Assembly: GCA_029168955.1 (NCBI GenBank)
Contig: JAPDOI010000425.1
Span: 552,373-616,372, forward strand
Reading direction: 5' to 3'
Source of the DNA: Aplectana chamaeleonis
Taxonomy: Eukaryota; Nematoda; Chromadorea; Rhabditida; Cosmocercidae
Length of the DNA stretch: 64,000 bases
Position numbers and translations under genes: made by a program. Below, piece by piece: positions 44,566 through 56,186 of this stretch. The first letter of the stretch is position 1. Every line of letters starts with the position of its first letter. The notes under the pieces were generated by a model that saw only the letters and a list, made by a program, of their open reading frames with translations, searched no databases and was not told where the DNA came from.

Positions 44566-46695
44566 TTAAAGGCAGTGGTCGCCATAAAAAACGTTATCTA
44601 AAAAACTATTAAAATCAGCTAAGATAGAAAACAGCTGAAAACCTATGAAGGTAGCGCGGTGAAAAATGGGCTGGAATCAGAGTTTCTAGGGCCCAAAGAT
44701 GCCAGTTCGTGCACATGTGCACAGCACCGCAAAAAAGATCGCAGTCAGTCCTCAGACAGTCGGGGCTTAGTACGTCGGCACAATACCTTTAGTACGCCAG
44801 GGCAAACCTGGCATACTAACGCTCGTTGTGTGCAGGAGCTGCCGGTTGCGGCAGCATATCCTGCCAACGTATGCTGGCGTGCTAACGCTCATTATCGACA
44901 GAATTTGGACAGCCACCCTCCTTACCGGTGTTGGATATAATTCTAGTCACGGCCGGCAGCAAGGAGAACATCCTCGCCGCGGTCCGCAACCAGTAGGCTT
45001 TCCTCGCGATGGGCGATGGGATGATCCCCTCAGCGTTACAAAAATTTACTCCCGAACAGTGACACAACTCAGGCAGTAACTCCGGCTGAGGGGGCAGGCA
45101 ATACCGGCTGACTAAACATTGTACCCGGGCATGCCCCGGTATTCACTGCCCCCTCAGCCGGCCAATGGTGGAGCGCTCAGCCGGCAAGTGGTGGCCCCCT
45201 CAGCCCGCATCCACTGTCCCCTCAGCCGGTAAATGGCTGCCCCCTCAGCCCGCATTCACTGCCCCCTCAGCCGGTAAATGGAGGTCCGCTCTGCCGGTAT
45301 TAGTTGCTTACCACGTGAATGATATCGATCTGCAAGACTAGATGAAGCCCCTAGTAGGCTCTCCCTATTCCCCAGCAAGTTCGAGGCTTGCGTTTCATTT
45401 CTGAAGCGGCAAGCCTTACCTTGCTTCAAAAATCATGAATTGACCCGCTGTCACGTCCCCACGGTCACAGCGAACCGTAAGGGGTGAGGGGTCAATGATC
45501 AAAATCATGTGGATGACCATCCGTTCGAATGCCAACACCCGAATCAGCTCGAAGTCCATTTCGCCCGCTCCGTACATGAGCCTGGTTTGCTTTAGTGTCT
45601 GCCCGCTCAGCCGGTAAAGCCATGCCCCTCAGCCGGTAATGCTATGTCTGCCCGATCAGCCGGTGACATGCTCAGCCGTGGATTTATGTCTGCCCGCTCA
45701 GCCGGTAAAGCCATGCCCCTCAGCCGGTAAAAGGCATGCTTGCCCGCTCAGCCGGTAAGACGCTCCGCCCCCAAAATAAGCCTGCCCGCTCAGCCGGCGA
45801 GCCTACTTCTCCGCCCGCTCAGCCGGTGTTATTATCTGAGCAGCCGGTGACATGCTCCGCCACAGATTTATGTCCGCCCGTTGACCCGGTAAAGCCATGC
45901 CCTTCAGCCGGTAAAACGCATGCCCGCCCGCTCAGCCGGTAAGACGCTCCGCCCCCAAAATAAGCCTGCCCGCTCAGCCGGCGAGCCTACTTCTCCGCCC
46001 GCTCAGCCGGTGTTATTATCTGAGAAGGTCACATCCTCGGACTGGCCTCAAACGGCCAACTGCCCCCTCAGCGAGACTGGCCGCCTTATATACCCGCCGC
46101 TGTCGTACAAGAGGATGCTGCAATGTTCATTCGTATCAAACAAATCAATGGAAGAGTGTCAGCAGACACTAGGAGTGAGTGGCTGGCAATAGCTCGCGTG
46201 CCACGATAAACAAGGCGTTAGTACGCCAGCACAAGCAACAGGAGCTCCTGGTCGTTGCCAGCATATCCGGCTGTTACCAGCAGCTACAGCACAGGTTCTG
46301 CCGACCCCTTTGTGCCGGCGTACTAACGGTATTGTGCCGACGTACTAAGCCCCGACTGTCCGAGTCAGTGCCGAGCAGTCAAAAATAAAAGAGTTGACCA
46401 ATGAAAGCAAGCACTTCAGTCAATGTTTCTGACTAAATGAGTCCGAAGGATAATGTTCATTGATTGAAATTCAATTTCAAGCCAGCTGATGTTCTTCATA
46501 TCAGAGATCATCGCTGCCGATGATGTGGAGTGGGCTCGTCCACCACCAAAAGATAAGAAAGTTCAGGCTTCAAATTCGGCCCGAAACAGCGGTTTTTTCG
46601 CAATTTTTTCTCATTTGTCCTACTATTCTAAACCCAGAAAAGGGTTTAGAGAGGAAAAGAAGACAAGCGTATTTTATCACGACCACTGCCTTTAA
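44566..46695. mobile_element. 2.1-kb TTAA element with internal GC-rich array
   Basis: The left end is TTAA-AGGCAGTGGTCGCCATAA and the right end is inverted TTAA-AGGCAGTGGTCGTGATAA. Subterminal inverted repeats (gacagtcggggcttagtacg at 44754 against cgtactaagccccgactgtc at 46341-46360, extending through tcggcacaatacc) follow on each side. GTTAGTACGCC words recur in both arms. The centre holds a CAGCCGG array. No transposase is seen. Confidence 0.8.
45090..46025 (+). repeat. CCCGCTCAGCCGGTAA array
   Basis: About thirty copies of a CTCAGCCGG core occur, spaced 15-40 bp. A block of about 105 bp at 45736-45840 is repeated almost exactly at 45920-46024, giving two near-identical chance frames (ARSAGKTLRPQNKPARSAGE). 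It is followed at 46089 by a TATA-like ttatatacc. This is not CRISPR: spacers are not uniform and the unit is degenerate. Confidence 0.75.
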
Positions 46696-46696
46696 A

Positions 46697-47640
46697 AGAG
46701 CTCAGCGACAGGAACATGATGATGTCCTGAGTGAATAATTTGCTGAATAGGGGTAACACTCTAACAGAAAAGAACTTAGATCTGACCTGCATTTTTGCCA
46801 CTGGACCCCTGATTTTGATCTTACTTCCTCGAGTTCTAGACGGAACCATCGTGAGAAATTTGGGTGCACTGACTGTAACTCTGCCGGTGAGAAGCTTAAA
46901 CGTCGTGACAAAATCATTTTTTGTTCTTCGACTTACCAAACATGGTAGGGAAAACATTTGTCTCCTGTTAATTCCGCTGCGCAATGAACTGTACGCTGAA
47001 CCAAAACATTTCAAAACAGATCTACGCGTGAAGCTACTCTGAACTGTTTCTAACAAGTTTATATCCTTCTCCTTGTATGGTGAAAAAAAAACAGTCGTAT
47101 CAGACTCCAATAACGGTCTCATGTAAACTTTACATGCTTTTGAAAATGCATATGAATTTCTCGAACGCAAAGCTTCAAAAGGTTATAAAGACGATGGCTT
47201 GTTTCGGATACCAATGATTTATAATGACTGTCGAAATTGAGTTTGTCATTAAAGACGTAGCCAAGATCTCTGATCTCTTTTGCCACTTCAAGATTATCAG
47301 AATTCAGTTGGTAATAGGATTTTCTAGGCCACTCCCAATAAAAAGCGCATTTGTCTTCGCAGCTGATAGATGCAATGCCCATTTCTCCGACCAGTATTTT
47401 ACATGATCAATAGCCTTCTGCAGAGCGGTGTGATCTTCCCAACTCTCAGTCACCCAATAGATCTTGATGTCGTGTGCGTACATTTGACAGTAACACCAAG
47501 TCTATTATCAGGGCCATCCGGAATGTCATCTCCGATTTTCTCCCGCATTCCGAGGAGCTTTCTAGATGTGGGAAGGCTAGAAATGAACGGAGTTGCAGAA
47601 TTGAATAACGTTAATATTTGGTGTGAGGGGTAGTACTTGA
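46697..47640 (-). pseudogene. LINE copy G: C-terminal part of a different reverse transcriptase
   Basis: On the minus strand: a degenerate catalytic box (YAHD where YADD is expected, near 47475-47486), the downstream RT region EIRDLGYVFNDKLNFDSHYK (47119-47382), then VYMRPLLESDTTVFFSPYKE, DINLLETVQSSFTRR and TFKLLTG (46646-47170). This order is typical of CR1/Jockey-type elements (RDLGVxxDxKLxFxxHI, YVRPILEYxSxVWSP, LLExVQRRFTRR). Frameshifts separate the pieces. It abuts the TTAA element at 46695. It is not the A-F family. Confidence 0.75.
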
Positions 47641-47884
47641 CTTGGTTCAAGCTCCAGTTCTGAATGAGCGCTCAGAATATCTAGCATCCAATAATTGTCG
47701 AAGCCAGCCGACTTCACAGGTTGGGCCGTGTATAGTCACAAGGATTCCTGCATAGGGCTTCGTTGGGTGGAGCCGGGTACTTCACCAACATCCACCTCTG
47801 AGCAGTTGAAGGGGGGAACCTCCACCGCTGGCAAAACCGGTAACATGAGAAGAAAAAGCCCCAAAAAAGAACCAAAATGACCAC

Positions 47885-48090
47885 TCGCATTATAGCACCA
47901 GGTGAGGGGCGGAGAAGTAGGTTCCACCGACTGAGAGGGCAGACTTATTTTGGGAGGTCTTACCGGGTGAGCGGGCGGGTACGTATTTTACCGGAGAGAG
48001 CATGGTTTCACGAGGTGAGTGGGCGGACATAATTCCACGGCGGATCATATCACCGGGTGAACGGGCAGGTAAAGTCTATCCGAATCGAAC
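47885..48090 (-). repeat. Diverged inverted copy of the CCCGCTCAGCCGG array
   Basis: The plus strand has ggtgaggggcggagaagtag, cttattttgggaggtcttac, cgggtgagcgggcgg and cggacataa, which are complements of words in 45736-45900 in the same order. It lies outside the TTAA element, so the array family is not confined to it. Confidence 0.55.
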
Positions 48091-48589
48091 TGTCCGCCCA
48101 CGTGGTCGGTGTGCGTGTGGAGAAGCCGTCGCAAAGGGATTTTCCGGACCAGTCTTCTCCCGACTGTTAGGGCTGGAATAGTCTTCGCTATGCGTCTCTT
48201 TTTCCTGATATTCGATTAATCGGTCCTAAAATTGCCTTGGCGTCGGCCGCCTGACACGCACTACGACCGCGTGGGCTGACAGTCTCATTCGGAAAGACCC
48301 CATATCCTCTGTAAAACGTCTTCATTCTCACAACTCATTGCGATTTTGCTCCCTCCGTCTGTCATGCGCTCTCTCACTGTCTCTAACCTCCGCTCCGCAC
48401 CAGCACGCGTAGAAACCATGAGAATTCCGCGATTATATAGCCTATGATATCGTCTGGTGAGAGGCATGTGTTTACGCGGTAAGCGGGCCGGCAATGCATA
48501 TCACTGGCCTAATATTGAAGACCTAAAGCAAACCAGGATCTCATACGGCGCAGACAAAGTAGGCTTTTCGGTGTGGCCATTCCCTTGTG

Positions 48590-48990
48590 AGGCCAGGATC
48601 ATACTTCCAGCGACGAGCGACGCGATGCGACGTTTACCATCAATATCGACCGAAAATCGATACCCCTGACATGCATGGTCGCCGTAGCTGGTCGCGGGGA
48701 GTATGATCCCGGCCTAAGGGGTTTGGTATACTTTTGCGACACACGGTCGCGTCGCTCTGCACAGCGACAGCGACCGCCGTGCACAGCGACAGCGACAGTG
48801 GTAGCGGCAGGCTATGGCACATTTGCAGTATGTCAGCCCTCCGCGACACGTCGCTGCGACCCACACGCGACATCTGTTCCTACGACGACCGCTGCGGTTG
48901 CTTCGATGCGGGTCCCGCCGTGATTTGTGTTAGATTGCATGCCTGTCGCTCATTACAGCGACAAAGAATACCATACCCCTAAGGGTATTT
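48590..48990. repeat. GCGACAGCGAC-rich segment
   Basis: Many gcgacagcgac, gtcgctgcgac and cgacgag words occur in both orientations, with agtatgatcccggcct matching the inverse of aggccaggatcatact at 48590-48606. Probably a foldback element; overlapping frames here are chance. Confidence 0.45.
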
Positions 48991-49009
48991 GTGTCGTGGG
49001 TGTGAGGGG

Positions 49010-49140
49010 CTCTTCGAGGGGCCATAACTCCGTTAGTAATCAATTCTGAGCGAATCCCTAGACACCATTGTAATCAGCGTGAAATTGTCTTGATGATAAG
49101 CAGAAAAACGAAAAATCGATTATGAGGTTGAGCTGTGCTT
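49010..49140 (+). repeat. Dispersed repeat, partner of 42170-42330
   Basis: See 42170-42330; opposite orientation. Confidence 0.65.
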
Positions 49141-52100
49141 TTGAGGGGATTTTCCTGCAAGCCCTAGTTATCTGAGTACAGTGGATGCCGCTTGTTCTGG
49201 TTCGCATTATGGCTAAGTGAGTATCCATTAGTTTTTCTGTATCAAATATTTACGTTGTTTAGTTACGGTCAAAAGGACGTGATGTTTCTTTGATTGCCCA
49301 GAATCGACTCAACGCTGAGACTTGGAGAGGGAGCATTGAAAAGGCTCTTCAAGATTGATCTTGTTTTTTCACTGGTTTTGTATTTACTGTTTGACCTAAG
49401 CGTATCGAACTGTTGCTCGCATTGGTGTGAAGGATCGAAGCTGCTCTTTCTGCGGACACCGACTCTCTTTCTTCAATAATAGTTCCTTTTTTGGGGTGAT
49501 TTCTCAAGTATGTGTTCTGTATGTCCTAAATTCCCACCTCTGTGAATTGGATGGCTATTCTGGTAGTGCTTGCTGGCTATGATCCATGATTACTGTAATA
49601 AATTATGTATTCTATTGCAACTTCAAATCATTCACTGTTCTGGGTGTTGTTTTGCATTGGACTATCGCAAATGAGTCTCATCTATCCATAGGTGCAAGCA
49701 CATATTCTCCACGTTCAGGGCAGTCACTGCTATTTGTTTCAAAATTGTTTCTGCATCGCAATTTCTGCACCAAAAATAGTATTATTTGTGTTCCATGTGT
49801 TCTATATTTCATTTCCTATAAAATGAAAGTTCCCGTAGCTACTTATGTTTTTGAGGAATAATCATAATCCCTGATTCCTGATATCACAGATTAAAACGCA
49901 TTGAAGATGGTATCTTTGTGGTTACGGATCAGGTGTACGGTTACGGAGTAATATTGATTCCATGAGGATGCCTGAAAGTACCATCTAAATCTGTACTTGA
50001 TGTATTTATGATTTGAAAGAAAGCGCCTTAAATGATAAATGTAGTCGAAGTGCGGTAGCTGCTCAAATCTCTTGTTTCTCGAATGGTGATTATAGTTTTT
50101 TTTTATTTTACTGGCAAGTGTTGTGTTTTTTCCAATAAATATTTTGACAGTTGATTCACACGCACGCGCTGGAACAAGTGAACTTTGCTCTGAAAAGAAA
50201 TGTATAGCCTAGCTCCCCATTTCGAGACCAGGGTCAGGCCGGCGTTGTCCAGCTGGACAACAGGTGGGACGTAAAAATTTTCGAAATTTAGATTTTTTTC
50301 AAGGGGGGACATGAAAAATTCGGGTCAAAATTTTAAAAGTCGGGGGTGTTTTCAGTTGTGTTTCTCTTACTGTGAAGAAAACCGGTCGTTGAACGAGGGG
50401 TTGGGACGTGGTTGTCTCACATATTGTAATAGCAACAAAAAGATCAAAGAGAATAATAGTACAGCACCACAACAGTACATGTGAGAAAAGTATCTTTACA
50501 TAACGATGTAATAGACACATTTTAGGCAGTATTCAAATTTTCAGCACATAAAACAAATTTTTAGATGAGTAACAAGCTCATTACCGCTTACATTCTTCAC
50601 TTCGAAATATGGACAACGTACGTCCCCCTCCTGAAATTTCAGATTTTCAAAATTTTGAAAAAGGATTCAGATTCTCCATGAAACTCCCCACAAATTGATA
50701 CCTAACACCCCTCCCACCACCTGATAATCACGAAGAAAATCGCCTAAAACACGTTTTGCCCTTGCCCAAAACCGTTGTCCAAAGCCGCGTCTTCGGCCAA
50801 AATTGGACAACGCTAATTTTCTTTTCAAAAAAAAAACAAGCCTAAGATCCTGAAAGTAAAATGTTCAAACTCCTCGATCCGGAGCATTCCGGAGCAAGGG
50901 GTTTAACTTAAGACTGCGGCGAGCAGCCGAAAAATATCGCGCTCCAATGCCAAGCCGCATTCGCCACCGACGGTGGTTTTGCGGGCACTGTTGCGCATTA
51001 CAATGCCCGCAGAGCCACCGGTGACACTTCCTTTCCCACCCGCGCTCGCACCCCTCCTGTTTGTACAATACTAGTTGGGAATCCAACTTTTTTCAACCTG
51101 TGAAGGTTTACACACCCACAAAAGGGTTCCACCTACCCGGAGGTCCCGATGCAGACCTAGTTGGAAGTTTCTTATCCGTCAAAATGTAGACTTCTGCCGT
51201 TATCTGCTATTTGATAGTGCTATCAGTCATTGTTCTTACTGAAACTCTATCAAAATGCTTAGAAATGTGATAGTGTATCATTCACTCTTCCCTCGTATCC
51301 TGAGTGGCCCCATCCAACTAGGTTTGCACCCAGGTGTCGTGAAGCCTTATGATTAGTGAGCTGTTATAGAGAGTCCAAAACGTCCCCGAATAAAGCTCGG
51401 CATATGCCAGAGTTTTGCCCATTCCGAGGTTGGAATCCATTTAAAATTAGGAAATTTTCTACATCCTCACCGTAATTTCCTCCACTACAAAAAATTCCTA
51501 TCAGCTCATGCTCGCCTATTGCGTCATTTTTGAATCATTACTGACTTTTTGTTAGATTACTGCACGATCAAGATCAGGACAAAACCTAATGCGAGCAATG
51601 AACGAGTATCCAGCGTTTTCTAAAATTCTGCTTTAATGTGCCCACATTTTTCTTCGTCGTTATGCCATCATTATATTGTGAGGCGATCTTTGTCACAATT
51701 TTAATTACTTCTTTCTCAATACACATGTTGTTGCTTAGAGGCAAATCAAAACTACACTCCCCAGGCTAATCAGTCGGATAGGAAGTGCATTAACTATTTT
51801 TTTTTAGATCCAGGTTGAAATATACTTTTTTTTGGAAATTTTGACCACAAAAACTGTTAAACTTTTTTTTTCAGGACCTGAGGGGGACGAAAAGTTTCAA
51901 ACATTTTTCAAAAACTTTGATCTCCAAGGGAGGGGGAAATAGCTTCGTCGAGGTCCTGGACACAGGTCTGCCTGACCCTGTCTGGCATCTGAGGACTATC
52001 AATAATTCCGTAACAAGTTCCGGTCTGCAGTGCGGACAGCCGTTGATGCCGGTGTAGTGAAGAGAAGAAAATCGTTGAACAGAATGCCTACAAGAAGGCG
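49141..52100. other. AT-rich intergenic DNA, no gene recognised
   Basis: This is the longest stretch without a repeat partner or motif in the window. Frames up to 91 codons (49586-49861) show no domain. If a host gene is present it would have to be in short exons that I cannot recognise. Confidence 0.4.
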
Positions 52101-52119
52101 TCCACTACGTTCTCAGAGA

Positions 52120-52930
52120 GTAGGTGCGGACTGACCGCTGGCAATCAAGGCCTTTTTGGGCGGTACGCCGGCAAGTTGCGAACGGATCGCTGCTCATCAT
52201 GGCCTCGGCGGGCAAATCGCTGCTCATCATAGCCTTGGCGGGCGGATCGCTGCCTCTCGTCGTCTCAGCGGGCGGATCGCTGCGTTTTGGCGGGCGGATA
52301 GCGGAACCTGGGAAAGTTGATCACGCTAGCGGGCGGATCGCCGGCAAGCTCCGAAGCGGCGATCCGCCCGCAACCTGCCAGCGATCCGCCCGCAAGGGTT
52401 TTGATAGCCAGCGATCCGCTCGCTGAGCTATGAGATGCAGCGGTCAGCCTGCAACCTGCCAGCGACCCACCCGCCAGGGCTTTGGTAGCCAGCGATCCGC
52501 TCGCCACTGCTTTGATAGCCAGCGATCCGCCCGCTCAAAATTTACTCGGTTAAACTTGTGAATCATTGACGAGTTCTTTTCTGTATAATGCTCAGAGTAA
52601 ACAAACCGAAGGGTATAAAAGGCGCACCATCGCACTGACTGCTCACTCGGCATTTCGAGGCCGATCCTGAATGGCGACTAAAAGTCACCTCTGAAGGATC
52701 ACCTAGAGGCCGAAGGATAATTTTTGGCATCTGAGGGGAGGGGATGGTCCCACGGCTAGAGAGGTGGACCGTGGTGGGAAATCCCGGAAACCGACATGTG
52801 GCATCGAGGGCGGATCGCTGGCTACTGGCGGGCGGATCGCTGGCTACTGGGGGAAGGATCGCTGGCTACTGGCGGGCGGATGGCAGGGAGATGTTGATCC
52901 GCCCGCCAAAAGCCAGCGATCCGCCCGCAT
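52120..52930. repeat. GGCGGGCGGATCGCTG array in both orientations
   Basis: 52140-52350 has about seven plus-oriented units (gcgggcggatcgctg). 52355-52535 has about seven inverted units (cagcgatccgcccgc). 52800-52880 has plus units again and 52895-52930 inverted units. Between the clusters, 52610-52625 contains ggtataaaaggcgc, a good TATA box. The unit sequence differs from the 28.4-kb and 45-kb arrays but the layout is similar. Confidence 0.75.
52610..52625 (+). promoter_or_regulatory. TATA box candidate
   Basis: ggtataaaaggcgc lies within the inverted array, about 30 bp before ctgctcactcgg. It could drive a transcript from the array element; no downstream frame is convincing. Confidence 0.35.
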
Positions 52931-53694
52931 CTACTGTCTGCTTTATTTATACAACACTTCAGAGCGCAAAAACGACCTCGGACACTACAATTAAAATTGA
53001 ACCATTGGATTTACCATTTATTTTGGAAGAAAATTTACGCGGGCCTGTGAGGACGTATACTACGTCTCCAGCTTCACTACACCCTCTAGGTGTAAACCCT
53101 TCGCTCCGCACACGCACGAGAGAGAATAGAGTAAATTTCGCTACAAAACAGAGGGTATGTACATAGCTCCTTCAGGTGCCCAATAACACAAAATTGACAA
53201 TTTTCAAAGTATCCTGGACATTTACTTCACAATCTTGGAAGTGGAAGGACGCGGTAGATTGAGGAAATCCTTCAATTTCAAACGATAAATCACATTTGGC
53301 TAAAAAACTAATGCCGAGAATTCAAAATTACGCAGAGACCAATGGAAGGAATTTTTAATACTTTTTTTAAATTTGAAAAAAAAATTGACAGAATTTTGGA
53401 ATCGCAGAGTATAAAAATCAGATCAGGGTTGGAATCTTGTTTTGGAAAACAAGAGAAACAAATTCGAAGGAAATCTGAAAAAAATCCATCACCAAAAGCC
53501 TCGTACTAAAGGTGAAGTCAAGTCGAAGAGGTGGTGGGGATTTCACATGTCATTGAGCCCAGCACAAGAGAAATGTGTTCTCCTCCTCCGTAAAGGCACG
53601 ATTGACTTCGGAAACGAGAGCGCGCAGAAGTTGTAGTGCCATATCTGACTCATAGAAAATAACTGTTCGGAATTGAGTGGGCTAGCGGGCAGCG

Positions 53695-53716
53695 AGGAAA
53701 CTCGGGTAATTGAACC
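53695..53716 (-). ncRNA. SL1-like leader, degenerate locus 4
   Basis: On the minus strand: GGTTCAATTACCCGAGTTTC then CT. The leader core is kept (AATTACCC.AGTTT) but no GT follows. The upstream block gatgcactcacgggg resembles loci 1-3. Probably a pseudogene. Confidence 0.4.
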
Positions 53717-53970
53717 GACAACAATGCCTCTCCTAAGCCTGACCCCGTGAGTGCATCGTACACTCCCCTTGAAAATGCCTTCCCTCAACTCGAGCTAACT
53801 TTCGAACTGTCCAAAAAAAAAGTTACTTGTGACATATCTAGAACAATTTGAGTTTCTCCCGACTTATCTTGGGCCATGCAAGTTACATGTAACATATTGG
53901 AGACGCGCTGCTCGCCGCATGCGGTCGATATGTGATATGTACCTTCAATGGCCTGAAATAAGTCGAAAGT

Positions 53971-54248
53971 ACTGTGCTTCTCCGGCTCAAATTTCGGTCC
54001 GTAATCGCGTCTCGACACGCCTTGCGGTCGCGCGCTTTCGACTCGGAAGAGTTTCCAGCGCCGCAGCCGCCGATTTGTTGACTCTAGGTGCGTTTTTAAA
54101 ACTGGAAACCCGAAAAATTGGAGAACATTGTATAAAAAAGCCACATCGAGTCGGCTTTAGGGCTGGAAACTCGACTGACTCGAGCGCGTGTGGCCGCAAA
54201 GCGTGTCGAGACGCAATTGCGGACCGGTATTTGGCCCAGAGAAGCACA
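53971..54248. mobile_element. MITE with ACTGTGCTTCTC termini, copy 1
   Basis: The left arm actgtgcttctccggctcaa is mirrored by ttggcccagagaagcaca at its right end. The arms continue through cggtcc, cgtctcgacacgc and tgcggtcgcgcg. A second copy with the same tips lies at 63336-63612. Confidence 0.75.
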
Positions 54249-54715
54249 TTAAAGGCAGTGTTCACGATAAATCTTGTTTTCGTAGTCTCGGTGTGACACA
54301 CTAAGTTGGCAGATGCTGGAGAGGATAGGGTCGAAGAAAGCAACGAAAACTGGCCAGAAATCAATAACAATGGCTTTGAAAGCTATCCCGGTGCGCCTAC
54401 CTATCCCGATCCGCCCCCCCACCAATCGGACGAGCTTGTGGCGCAGCACACGTTTCGGTAAAAAATTTTTAAATTGCCAAGCAACTCTGCCGCGATTAGA
54501 ATGATCGATTCGCGCAGAGTTCGCGATTAGGGCGCGCTTGCCAAAATCAGCAGGACCCGTGGTTCTCGTCCACGCCCTGAATTTAGAAACCGTTATTTTG
54601 ACTTATTCTAAACGTTTTTCTTCGCTGTTTCTTCACCATCAGTTACCTCACGACCAAACAATCCCATTTTTGGGTTGAACTCGAGTGCGATATCCATCGT
54701 GAACGCTGCCTTTAA
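54249..54715. mobile_element. TTAA MITE, family 1-like termini, different interior
   Basis: TTAA-AGGCAGTGTTCACGAT on the left and inverted TTAA-AGGCAGCGTTCACGAT on the right, 467 bp. The interior is unrelated to 24504-24995, so it is a separate subfamily sharing the terminal sequence. It directly abuts the 53971-54248 element. Confidence 0.8.
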
Positions 54716-54852
54716 CGGACATCGACTCAAATATGTTACAAATAACTTGTTTTCATTTTTTTCTGCGAACTCGCTAGATCGTATCCGTTGTGAAGTGGTT
54801 GCTGCTGTGCATACATAATTTTTGTGCCAAGTATCCGTGGAAAGCAGCGCGG

Positions 54853-54924
54853 GTGTCGTTGGTATAATGGTAACGCTCTCGCTCGGGAAGCGCTGCAACA
54901 CAGGTTCGAGTCTTGCCAAACCCT
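54853..54924 (+). tRNA. tRNA-like sequence (degenerate)
   Basis: A perfect-looking A box, ttggtataatggta (54859-54872), and a B box, ggttcgagtct (54903-54913), lie at tRNA spacing. The middle resembles a proline-type arm (ctcgctcggga), but the anticodon stem is short by about one base and the acceptor stem does not pair (gtgtcgt against caaaccc). It is probably a tRNA pseudogene or SINE head rather than a working tRNA. Confidence 0.4.
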
Positions 54925-54929
54925 GTGCC

Positions 54930-56180
54930 TTGTATTCAGTTCAGCTACCTTGTGATCATGCACCATATCGTATCGTCAAAAGGCATAAAGCATTGGAAAA
55001 AATAGCGAATTGATTATTCATTCCAACATTTATCGTAACAGAAATGTACTCGTAATACCAAGTAAATCAATTTCTTATCAACGTTTAGAATCACATACAC
55101 GAAGGAGACGAACTGATGTTCCTAATCGGTATTGTAACGGTTACACACGGTCCAGTATCAACTCAGAATAGCATTCTTGTGAGATTCGTTCGAGGAAGTG
55201 TACAATTCACCCTAAAGGCAGGGTTCTCGATAAAATCGGTTGTGGTGCTCTCCTCATGGAAAGGTAGATCTGGGTATCACAAAAGTGAAAATAAGTAAAA
55301 AGATTGGATAAAAAACGCTCAGAAACAAGTTATCGCTTGGTGTGACTGGTTAAATCTAGGCATCAGAAAAAGTATTACGATATGTATTATTGGCTAATCT
55401 GTAGACGAGTATAGCTTTTTCTCAAAGTAATAAGAAATTGAGTTGAACTTTCGATGAGACTTCAACCTCACCTGACATTCAAGAGATGTTTATCTCAAGT
55501 CTGTTCGAATGAGACTGTCCGCTCACGCTGTAGGGGTGCTTGTCGAGCGGCCCTCCTAAGGGCCTTTTTTTGAACGAGCTATCTTACGACTGCAAGCAGC
55601 TGATTGGGATTTTTATTCAGTGCTGGTTTGAAATTCCTGCTCAACAATTTATATGTCCAAAAGCTTCCTTCGCGGCTTCCGCACGCCAACCTCGTGGGCG
55701 AACAGTTTCATTCGGACAGACTTTAGCCAGCCACGCAGTCATTAAAGAAAGACCAGTAACGCCTCACACTTGATGCAAAAGAATTATAATTTATGAAGGT
55801 AGCTAACTAGTCCGGAATAATGTTGGATGAATGTTGGAATGAATATTCAATTACGATTCAATTACGACAGCCACCCCCCCCCCATTTGGCTCTCCTAAAC
55901 AAAATTGGTGATATCCAATTGATAAACGGTAGGGAATAAAAAAGTGGAGAGCGGTGTGCCTTCATTCTCGCACCGTCCTCCTCCAGGAGTCAGCAGTTGA
56001 GGCAAGAAGTTAGGAGAACAGCACAAGATATGCCAAAATTGTAGTGTAAACTTAGAAAAATTTAGAGCCGATTCGAAGGCACCGACTGGGGGAGGGGGTG
56101 AGCTGGATAAGAACACCCACTAGTCTGAATGAATTGTGCATCAATAACTATTTCTGGGTATATAAACCGAATATGGCCTC
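54930..56180. other. Intergenic DNA with a lone family 1-like end
   Basis: ctaaaggcagggttctcgat at 55213-55232 looks like one end of a TTAA MITE with no visible partner. Otherwise no gene or repeat is recognised. Confidence 0.4.
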
Positions 56181-56186
56181 TGGAGG

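Noticed and set aside
45090..46025. CRISPR-like array
   Set aside because: Units are degenerate, spacing is irregular, larger blocks are duplicated, and the context is a eukaryotic transposable element.
45736..46192. Two near-identical open frames (ARSAGKTLRPQNKP...) as a repeat protein
   Set aside because: They arise from a 105-bp DNA duplication within a GC-rich array; no start context or conservation beyond the DNA repeat.
54853..54924. Functional tRNA gene
   Set aside because: A and B boxes are good, but the acceptor and anticodon stems do not pair, so it is listed only as tRNA-like.
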